In this document: piece after piece, positions 19,280 to 27,700 of the stretch
Position numbering within the stretch: position 1 is the stretch's first letter
How the letters are laid out: every line of letters begins with the position of its first letter
Source: Lachnoclostridium sp.
GTDB taxonomy: Bacteria; Bacillota; Clostridia; Lachnospirales; Lachnospiraceae
Direction of reading: 5' to 3'
Length of the DNA stretch: 64,000 nucleotides
Assembly (NCBI GenBank): GCA_021770065.1
Contig: JAETRR010000014.1
Coordinates: 1 to 64,000, forward strand
Position numbers and translations under genes: made by a program
The notes under the pieces: model-generated
What the model was told of the DNA's origin: nothing
The model's input: only the letters and a program-made list of their open reading frames with translations
Databases searched by the model: none

Positions 19280-19420
19280 CTAGCTGGGATTATGTGGGTG
19301 CTGAGTAGTACGTTTTTTCATAGCATAATAGCTTTGGGGTGAATGTATAGAACAAAAGTCTTTTTTATTATTGGCAGCAGCAAATAATGCGCCACATTGC
19401 CTGCAGCGTTTGGCACTCAT
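19280..19420 (-). CDS. Small zinc-ribbon-like protein
   Basis: This 46-residue minus-strand micro-gene starts MSAKRCRQCGALFAAANNKK and then has DFCSIH, giving a CxxC...C..H pattern that could bind one zinc ion. A GAAAGGA ribosome site lies seven bases before the ATG. It sits inside the decayed element, where such short zinc-finger ORFs are common in phages and conjugative elements. Function unknown; it may be a remnant of a longer protein. Confidence 0.45.
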   Translation of the reverse strand: MSAKRCRQCGALFAAANNKKDFCSIHSPQSYYAMKKRTTQHPHNPS

Positions 19421-19428
19421 ATCCGAAG

Positions 19429-19572
19429 TCCTTTCAATGGATTTTGAAAGATGGCTTTGCGTCTGAGGATGCGGCGGAGAGGATTGCCGAGGCTATCGGC
19501 GTATCATTGGGTGAGATCCTGCTGCCAGAAATAAGCGGTAATGTGGAAAATAAAAAGGGGAATTTAGGCTAA
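19429..19572 (+). pseudogene. Truncated XRE-type regulator (C-terminal part)
   Basis: The open frame contains SEDAAERIAEAIGVSLGEIL, which resembles the end of the helix-turn-helix domain and following helix of small XRE repressors. The N-terminal helices are missing and the region overlaps the leader of the minus-strand zinc-ribbon ORF. It was probably left behind by a deletion. Confidence 0.45.
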
Positions 19573-19598
19573 AAACGAAGCGGACAAGAAAACAGTAA

Positions 19599-19627
19599 TT
19601 GCCCGGTAAGGGAAGCTGTGTTATACT
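19599..19627 (+). promoter_or_regulatory. Promoter of the holin-like toxin mRNA
   Basis: TTGCCC and TATACT are separated by exactly 17 bases, a strong sigma-A type promoter. The predicted message has an 80-90 base structured leader before the toxin ATG. Confidence 0.7.
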
Positions 19628-19717
19628 TTGGACATGGAAAACCAGAGAGCCGGGCGGCTTACCCTCTTGCTTCATCGGAGGGGCAACCCTCCAGACGAAA
19701 GAAAGGAGGGCGTGCCA

Positions 19718-19810
19718 ATGATTACATATTCTGAGCTTATTGAGACAGGTATATTCATTGTGGCCCTTGTCAGCTTGTGTTTTGAGTTGTTCAGGGGAAA
19801 ACGAAAATAG
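19718..19810 (+). CDS. Holin-like type I toxin peptide
   Basis: The 30-residue peptide starts MITYSELIETGIFIVALVSL, continues into a second short hydrophobic stretch and ends in a basic GKRK tail. This is the layout of the Firmicute holin-like toxins related to TxpA. It should insert in the membrane when overexpressed. AAAGGAGGG precedes the ATG; upstream CCCTCC (in a GGAGGG-GCAA-CCCTCC hairpin) could also pair with that site and hide it. The leader segment around 19638-19664 is complementary to sequence downstream of the gene (19869-19890), which could allow end-to-end folding of the mRNA, as known for other type I toxins. Confidence 0.68.
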   Translation: MITYSELIETGIFIVALVSLCFELFRGKRK

Positions 19811-19902
19811 CCGCCATTACTGCGAATAATGACGGCTGACGCTGTAAAGCGCTAAGCATTTGTTATTTGGGGTAAGCCGCTTCTCTGGTTTTTCCCTTTT
19901 CT
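19804..19902 (-). ncRNA. Predicted antitoxin antisense RNA (RatA-like)
   Basis: A minus-strand promoter (TTGCGT at 19932-19937, 17-base gap, TATATT at 19909-19914) would start an RNA near 19902 that runs toward the toxin 3' end. A hairpin at 19810-19836 (GCCGTCATTATT with AGTAATGGCGGC) followed by TATTTT would terminate it. This matches txpA/RatA-type convergent type I systems. The same promoter block, CTGCTGCCG then ATATGATATATTGA, recurs at the second locus near 20630-20650. Confidence 0.55.
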
Positions 19903-20060
19903 ATTCTCAATATATCATATTCGGCAGCAGGACGCAAGAACGAACTGTTGTTCAATTCCCATGCCCATGAATTTATGAACGTAAAATTGCGCTGAGTTAA
20001 TCGCTCCCCCAAAAAATGCTGAACGCCTTTAGAATCTATTAACAAAGGAGGGTCACAGAT

Positions 20061-20276
20061 ATGACCGAGAGAATGATTGAAAACAGAGTAAAGAAATTAT
20101 TCACACTGGAAAGCCGGATTGCAGAGTTGCAGGAGCAGGCCGAGGCAGGAATTGATTCAAAGGTTCTGCAGGTGATTATGGGCCACAGTGATCCGGCGGT
20201 GACAATGAAGGTTTATAATCATGTTGACCAGGAGCGGATGAAGAAGGAAATTAGAAAAATAGAGTATGTGGTATAA
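20061..20276 (+). pseudogene. Chimeric tyrosine-recombinase remnant
   Basis: The 71-codon ORF has a good AAAGGAGGG site. Its C-terminal half, AEAGIDSKVLQVIMGHSDP then VTMKVYNHVD, is the end of a phage/ICE tyrosine integrase, including the GHS and the nucleophilic Tyr. The N-terminal MTERMIENRVKKLFTLESR instead looks like the start of a small coiled-coil phage protein. The fusion at about residue 27 probably arose by a deletion joining two genes. The catalytic Arg regions are absent, so it cannot be an active recombinase. Confidence 0.7.
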
Positions 20277-20306
20277 CGCTAGGGAAAAGGCAAAAGTCCG
20301 AGGTCT

Positions 20307-20339
20307 AAATTTACGACAGTTTTTACGACATTTCAGAGA
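20307..20339. repeat. Direct repeat (putative attachment site, right copy)
   Basis: AAATTTACGACA followed by TTTACGACATTTCAGAGA, the 18-mer also present at 19240-19257. It lies about 30 bases after the integrase remnant stop, the usual position of attL/attR next to an int gene. Confidence 0.55.
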
Positions 20340-20350
20340 GATATAAAGGA

Positions 20351-20378
20351 AAAGCCCCTGTCGCATGGCAGAGGCTTT
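20351..20378 (+). terminator. Hairpin after the integrase remnant
   Basis: AAGCCCCTG and CAGAGGCTTT form a short stem with one mismatch, then TTTAA. Weak terminator. Confidence 0.4.
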
Positions 20379-20426
20379 AATGTGGCAGAGAATACGGCGG
20401 AGCTTTATACAGCTGACCTGGTATGG

Positions 20427-20501
20427 ATGCGGAAATATGACTTTAAAGACCTTATGGCTTTTGGTATGTTCATTCTCGCTAACCTTTACCATTTTGATTA
20501 G
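20427..20501 (+). pseudogene. Second holin-like toxin ORF, probably frameshifted
   Basis: The 24-residue peptide starts MRKYDFKDLMAFGMFILA and then ends NLYHFD. The beginning has the pattern of holin-like toxins (LMxFGxFILAL). At the point where a second hydrophobic stretch is expected, the neighbouring frame continues as LTFTILISQ then stop, so a single-base deletion probably shortened it. No good ribosome site or promoter was seen upstream, but an antitoxin-like RNA unit remains downstream on the other strand. Confidence 0.45.
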
Positions 20502-20534
20502 TCAGTAGCGTTTGAAGTCCTGGAAACGGGCACA

Positions 20535-20626
20535 GAAAAACCACCCTTGTATACTTGGCGGTAGCAGGGTGGCAATTCTGTCATTTTTGTAACGGTCAAC
20601 CCTTGTGGGGCGATTGTTCCTTTTAC
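20535..20626 (-). ncRNA. Predicted antitoxin-like RNA of the second locus
   Basis: The minus strand carries the same CTGCTGCCG-ATATGATATATTGA promoter block as the first locus (TATATT at 20633-20638). The RNA would end at the hairpin 20541-20572 (CCACCC ... GGGTGG on both strands) followed by TTTTTCTG. This is a second RatA-like unit, apparently outliving its toxin. Confidence 0.45.
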
Positions 20627-20695
20627 GTTTTCAATATATCATATCCGGCAGCAGATTATACAACAGATTTATCACATATTGGGAGAGGAAAAAGC

Positions 20696-21514
20696 TTACC
20701 TGTCTTTTTCATTTTCTGCTGCATTTTGTTCCGCAGCTTCCGGTTCACTCTCTGCTTTTGTGACGGTACGTGTGGTTCCGCCGGATATGTATACTTTACC
20801 GCATTCGGGACAGATACCTGTATGCAGCATGACACTCTGACTTACTACTTTTCTATCCTCCCGCTCGGCTTTGGCCTGTTCGTGGAACACATGCTCCATC
20901 TCATGTCCCCGGACAGCGGAGGCGGCAGCATCCGGATCGATCCGGGTGGGCGTCTGGAAGGAAACGCTCGGGTCGTCGGAGCCGTCCTGGTACTTACGCT
21001 TTTCACAGGTTTCACAACGTCCGTCTTCTGTGGCTTTCCACGCACCTTCGATGCCTGCCGTCCGGCCGGAGATATCCGTTTCTGCCGTGGGGGATATAGA
21101 TTGAATCCGCATCCGGACGGCCATTTCTGCCGGGTCGCAGCCTATACCGGCAGGAAAAACAGGCTCTTCCGGCGTCTGGGAGACAGACCTGCCGGTTACA
21201 GGGCCGGAGGCGGTCTGCATACCGGAGTCTGCATATTGGATTCGGAACCGCACGGCCTGTTCTGCAGCGTAGGCCTCTGTCTGTGAGGGAGCGGCGAATG
21301 ATATGACCGGAGCGGCCGTGTCCGGATTAACCGGAACAACAGAGCGTATGGGCTGAACTGGTGTTTCCGGGTCGGCGCCCCGGTGCAGCATTAAAGCCGT
21401 GCCGGAATTTCTGCTCTGCTGTGCCCGGCCTGTCTGTTCGGCCGACAAGCCAAAGGCACGGAAGGGCCGATAGACGCTGTAGTAGGAATTTATGCCGGAA
21501 ATTGCATTTACCAT
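20696..21514 (-). CDS. SprA-like protein with HExEH motif
   Basis: The 272-residue protein has a variable, low-complexity first half, and a conserved block from about residue 165: CETCEKRKYQDGSDDPSVSF, then PTRIDPDAAASAVRGHEMEH, then GICPECGKVYISGGTT. This block is shared by a widespread family of putative metalloprotease-related proteins (SprA-related). Two CxxC pairs and the HEMEH motif could bind zinc. It ends in an acidic Glu/Ala tail. It has a GAGGT ribosome site and an extended -10 promoter near 21570. It is divergent from the Rhs gene, so a processing role for the giant protein is possible but unproven. Confidence 0.68.
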   Translation of the reverse strand: MVNAISGINSYYSVYRPFRAFGLSAEQTGRAQQSRNSGTALMLHRGADPETPVQPIRSVVPVNPDTAAPVISFAAPSQTEAYAAEQAVRFRIQYADSGMQTASGPVTGRSVSQTPEEPVFPAGIGCDPAEMAVRMRIQSISPTAETDISGRTAGIEGAWKATEDGRCETCEKRKYQDGSDDPSVSFQTPTRIDPDAAASAVRGHEMEHVFHEQAKAEREDRKVVSQSVMLHTGICPECGKVYISGGTTRTVTKAESEPEAAEQNAAENEKDR

Positions 21515-21567
21515 AATGATTACCTCTGTTTCGTAGTCTGTATCGGAAATTTTATTGGAATAATTTT

Positions 21568-21573
21568 ATTATA
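21568..21573 (-). promoter_or_regulatory. Extended -10 promoter of the SprA-like gene
   Basis: The minus strand reads TGCTATAAT, an extended -10 element, about 55 bases from the start codon. No promoter facing the Rhs frame was recognised between here and 21706. Confidence 0.5.
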
Positions 21574-21705
21574 GCAGTTTTTTTAAATTTTGGAAGTCTG
21601 AAAATTTTGATTGAGCAAAACAATTCGAGGACAAAAACAGACTATTAAGGGACAGGCTGATCCAATAAGCACCACGCCATAAGCCCCGATGCCGTAGTCT
21701 CCGGC

Positions 21706-24700
21706 GTGGGCTGGAAGGACATCGACATCACGGAAGCCGTAAGCGGATGGTACGGCGGCATCTATGAAAGCTACGGCCTTATGCTGCTTCCGGAGGATGA
21801 GACGAAGCCCTTCGGGTCATTCGCCTCAGAATGCAATGCCGACACGGCACTGCGCCCTTATTATGAGATTAACTGGAAGCTCACGGACGAGGCGGATCCG
21901 GATTACCCGCTGGATAAGACCACCCTCACACTGCGGACCATCATGCAGACAGACGTCCAGGGAAGGATGAATCTTCTGGGCGTATTTGCGGACGGCATGG
22001 CAAGGCCCGGTTCCCAGGTGGTCTACGCTCTTACGGAGGATGCCGGAAAATACTCCGGAATCGCCAAAGGGAGAAGCCGGACATTATATCCCAATACGGA
22101 AAGCTTTGAAAGCGCATTCCCCAAGGGGAGTACCCGTTACCGCCAGGGCATCAGCAACTGGCAGACGGTTGTGCCTTTCACGGATCTGGAACCCAACAAG
22201 ATCTACCGCCTCCAGGCATCTGCAGTCAAGGACGGAAAAGCGGGAAAAACCGTATACAGTGAGGAATTTTTGAAATACAAGGTCACCCGTTACGATACGC
22301 TCCCCAAGATCGCAGACTATTACGGGGTGCCCCTGGCCAGGTTAGTGTATGACAACCGTGTCCAGGACATGCTTCTGGTAGAGGGCAACACCCTGCTGAT
22401 ACGCAGTCCCACAAAGAACAAAAATAAGCCCTACCAGCCTGCGGCGTTGACAGACGCAGACAAAGCTGCCATAGACGCCCAGCTTATGGGCCGGGGCCTC
22501 CACTGCGAGTTCGGATTCGAGCCGGTGAATCTGAATACGGGAAACTTCTACCTGGAGCAGGAGGACAGCAGTGTTCCGGGGTACGGGGAAGCATTGTCTG
22601 TCACCCGGAGTTACAACAGCCGGGGAGCAGGCTATACAGGCCCATTCGGAGCAGGTTTTTCTTTTGCTTACGACGAGCAGCTTATCCGCAAGGATGACAG
22701 CACCCTCCTGTACCGGAGAGGGGATGGAAGCACCCTGGAGTTCACCCTGCAGGCGGACGGAACGTATGTATCCCCGGCCGGATATGAGATGGCCATTGAG
22801 CTTATAGAGGATGGAAGAGGGGAGATCACCAATCCCACTACAGAGGAGCAGGCCGAAGAAGCGGCAGACGGGGAGACTGTATTCGGAACCTATCCCGTGT
22901 ACCGCTATGAACTGAAAAAGAAAGCAGAGAACGGCGGAACAATTGCACGCAGCTTTGATTCCTCCGGCCTTCTGACACAGATCAAGGATGAAAAGGGAAA
23001 TGCGGTTACTCTTACTTACGGAGATAACAGCCTTCTTGAAAGCATCACCTCTGATACCGGCCAGACCTATCAGTTTGAGTGGGAGGACGGTCATATCTGT
23101 GCCGTCACCCGTCCCGACGGGAAAAAGCTGACCTACGCCTATAACAGTGACAATGAGCTGATTTCCTACACAGACGCCTTAGGAATTACACACCGCTATG
23201 AATATGACGATCAGCACCGCATGACTGCCTGGTATGACGGGAACGGGGACCGGATGGTGCAAAACGAGTACGATGATGAGGGCCGTGTAACGAAGCAGAC
23301 AGACGGAAACGGCGGCGTTACTGTGTTTTCCTACCAGAAGGGGCAGACCACAACAACAGATGCCCTGGGGCAGAAAACGGTCTACTGCTATGATGACCAG
23401 TACCGCACAAAAGAGATCCGGTATCCGGACGGCACACAGGAGCGCTTTACCTACACGACGGGAAACCAGACAGCCTCCCGGACGGACCGGCTGGGCCATA
23501 CCTCTGCCTATACCTATGACGGACGGGGAAACCTTCTGACGGAGACACGTTTTGACGGCGCGGTCAGAACCTATGCCTATGACGGAAATAACCGCCTTAT
23601 TTCCCGGACTGATTACAATGGGGCAGTTACTGCATATGAATACGACGGACGGGGAAACCTCACCCGGATGGTGCGTCCGGACAAAAGCAGCCTGTCCTAT
23701 GGGTATAACGGAAAGAATCAGCTTACATCCGTAAAAGACCCGGAGGGAAGTACCGTCACCCTCTCCTACACAGGAGCAGACCTCACCGGAATTAAGGATG
23801 CACTGGGGAATCAGGCAGCCTTTGCTTATGATGCCTTTGGAAACCTTATTTCCATGACCGATCCCGAAGGAAACACAAGCCGGACCGAATATGATGCAGA
23901 GGGAAGAAAGCTTAAAGAAACCGATGCCCTGGGCGGCGTGACTGCTTACGCCTTTGACAATGCCGGAAACGTCCTCTCCATCACGGATCCCATGGGAAAT
24001 AAGACCTCCTTCACCTATGACGCAAACGGCAATCCGCTTACCGCCTTAGACCCGGAAGGCAGCACGTATACCTACACTTATGATGCCTTAAACCGTCGTC
24101 TGACCGAAACCCTGCCCGACGGTACTCTGATAAAAAAGGAATATGATACTGACGGAAACTGTATTCTGGAAACCGACGGGGAAGACAATGCCTATACTTA
24201 CCGTTACGACCCCCTGGGAAATCTCCTGGAAGAAACGGATCCTCTGGGCCATACCACTGTTTATACCTATGATTACAGGAATAACCAGATGGAGACCCGA
24301 ACCGACGCATTAGGCGGCGTGCTGCGTCTGGAATACGACATTCAGGGAAGCCCCGTCCGGTTCACCCTGGAAAACGGCGCCTCCGTCACCTATGCCTACG
24401 ATGTCCTGGGCCGTCTCATCCGGGAGGAGAACGAAGCCTCCGGCCTGGAGACCGAGTATGTTTACGACAAAAACGGAAACCTCTTAAAGCGTGAGGACAG
24501 CCAGGGAAGAAGCTGGTCCTACACCTACGATGCGGCCGGAAATATGACGGAACAGATCCTTCCAAACGGCGGCCGCCTGTTCTATGAATATGACGCCTGC
24601 GGCAGGATCAAAAAGGAAACGGATCCCCTGGGCCATGAGACCAGCCGGAACTACGATGCCCTTGGCCGGGTACTGTCCCAGACGGATGCCAAGGGGGAGA

Positions 24701-27700
24701 CAACCTCTTATGAGTATGACGCCAACGGCAATGAAACTGCCCGGACGGATGCCCTGGGCCATACTGTCCGGACCATCTATGACGGTCTGAACCGGGCGGC
24801 AGGCTATGTGGACGGCCGGAGCTTCCAGACCTCTGTCACCTACGACGGGGCCGGAAACCTGACCTCCCTCACCGACGCCTTAAACGGAACCACTTCTTAT
24901 TCCCACGACGGCCGGGGTCTTGCTGTGGAGGTTACAGACGCCCTGGGAAACGTGTACCGGAACACCTTCGACGCCTCCGGGAACCGGATCCGCGTTGATG
25001 CCCCGGACGGAACCTGGATCCGCTATGCCTATGATGCTCTGGGCCGTCAGATAAAGAGCACCGACAGCGAGGGCCTGGTGAAAAGCTATACTTATGACGT
25101 GTCGGGCAACCTGCTGGAAGCCTCTGACAATGAGGGGCACAGCACAAAGTATGCTTATGATTTGTCGGGCAATCTGCTCTCTGTGACCGATGCCCTTGGA
25201 AATGAAACCACCTATACTTACGATGCTTACGGCCGGGTACTGTCCGCGGCTGATCCGGCAGGAAGTACCACTGTATATACCTACGATTCCATGGGAAATG
25301 TGAAAACCGTCACGGATGGAGCGGGACTTACCACTGTCTATACTTACGACAAAGCGGGCAGGTGCACTGCCGTCCGGGATGAGATCCACGGAGAGCAGAC
25401 CTACACGTATGATGCTCTGGGGAACTTAGAGAGCGATACCAACCCGTTAGGAGAGATCAATACCTATACTTATGATGCTCTCGGCCGTGTCACAGAGATC
25501 CTGGAGGCAGGAGGCCTGCACACGAAGTATGCCTATGATGCGTCCGGAAACCTTATAAAGGAGACAGACCCGAACGGTAATGAGACCAGCTATGAATACG
25601 ATGCCCTTGACCGCCTTATTTCCGCTGCGGAGGCAGACGGAAGCAGGGAGGACTACCTGTATGATGCGCTGGGAAACCTGGTGAAATACCAGGATGCCCT
25701 GGGAAATGTAACCTCTTACAGGTATGACAGCGTAAGCCGGATGACAGAACTTGTACTGCCCGAGGGCGGCGTGTGGCATTACGCATACGACGGCCACGGA
25801 AAAATTATCAAAGAAACGGATCCCCTGGGACGGGAGACTTCTTACGGCTACTCCCTGTCCGGGGATCTTGTAAACCGGACCCTGGCAGACGGGGCGGAGT
25901 ACCGGTACACCTACGATCTCCTGGGCCGCATCACAGGCCTTGACGCTCCGGAAGGAAGGAGCCTGTCCTGGGAATACAACGAGGCGGGGGATCTCATCCG
26001 TGAGACAGACGCCAAAGGGAATACTGCCTCTTACACCTATGATAAGCTGCACAGGCTTCTTTCCGTGACCAACCCGGAGGGAGCCGGAACCAGTTACAGC
26101 TACGACAAGGCCGGGAACCTGATAAGCGCCGTGTCTCCTGCAGGGGCAGAAAGCAGCTTTCAGTATGATGCTCTGGACCGGATAAGCAGGGTAAAGACTC
26201 CCGGTGCGCCCGAGATATCTTACGCTTACGACGAAGCAGGCAATCTGTCCGCCGTTACCGAAACCGGGAGAGAAAGAAAAACAGGAACAGGAGCAGGAAG
26301 CGGAATCGGCGCAGGTACAGGGGCCGGAATAGGGGCATACATAGGAGCCGGGAGAGAAGCAGGGGCCGAAAGGATCATCAGCCGCACTACCCGGTACGCT
26401 TATGATGCCAACGGGAATCTCCTTGCCGAAACCGATCCGCTTAATCAGATACAGAGCTATGCTTACGATAACCGGAACCGCCTCACGGAGACCGTCAGTG
26501 CCGCGGGACGTAAAGAACAGTATGCCTATGACCGGGACAGCCGCATGACTGCAGTTACGGATGCCCTGGGGAATGAGACACGCCTTTCCTATGACGGCAA
26601 TGACAATCTTACAGGCCTTACCGACGGGGAAGGCCGGAGCGTCACCTATACCTATGACCTGGCAGACCAGCTTATCAAGGCGGAGGAGGCCGGGGCTGTC
26701 ACCGCTTATACTTATGATTCCGTGGGAAATGTAAGCACGGTAACGGATGGGAACGGCCACACCACAAGCTACACCTACGATCTGGCAGGCCGCCTTACCA
26801 GCCGTACCAATCCCCTGGGAGAGACCGAGCGTTACGCTTACGACCTCAATGATTGTCTGGAGGTATTCACACAGGGAGACGGAAGCGCCATTACCTACGA
26901 TTATGATAAGCTGAACCAGCTTGTGAATGTGGATTACAACGGCACGGAAGAAGGAGCTTCCCAGGTGCTTTATGCCTACGATTCAGAGGGACGGCGGATC
27001 TCCATGGAGGATCTGACAGGAACAAGCACTTATACTTATGACGATGCCGGACGCGTGGAGAGCGTCACCGACGGAAGAGGAAACACCGTGTCCTACGAGT
27101 ATGATGCTTTCGGGAATCTTTCCGCCCTTATCTATCCCGACGGGGAAAGGGTATCCTACACTTACGACCTTCTGGACCGTCTGACAGAGGTAACAGACCG
27201 ACAGGGAGGGGTTACGTCCTATGCGTATGATCCGGACGGGCTGCTTCTGGAGGTGAAGCGTCCCAACGGGACGAGAACCATCCTTACCTATGACGGAGCG
27301 GGACAGATTGAGACCGTCAGAAACCTGGATAAAGGAGGGGGAGAGCTGTCTTTCTACCGCTATGCCTACGACCATTCCGGCTTTATTACCAGGGAGGAGG
27401 TAAGGCAGAAAGCGGAAGGAAAAACAGAGTTTTTCATCAATGCCTATACCTACGACAGCCGGGGGCAGCTTGTCTCGGCATCCATTTTGAAGGACGGGAA
27501 GACCAGCGAAATCCGCTATACCTATGATAAGGCCGGAAACCGGATCACCGTGGAAAAGAACGAGGATACGGTCCTGGCTTATCTGGAGGAGTATGCTTAC
27601 GATGAAGCGAACCGTCTGACAAGCAGGACAGTAAGCGGAAATCTAGAAAATCCGGAACTGAACGGAACTACTGCCTGCACTTATGATAAGAACGGGAATC

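Noticed and set aside
25447-26760. Long open frame (over 400 codons) on the minus strand inside the Rhs gene
   Set aside because: It is a mirror of the YD-repeat coding pattern; the reverse frame of such repeats stays open by codon bias. No ribosome site or domain.
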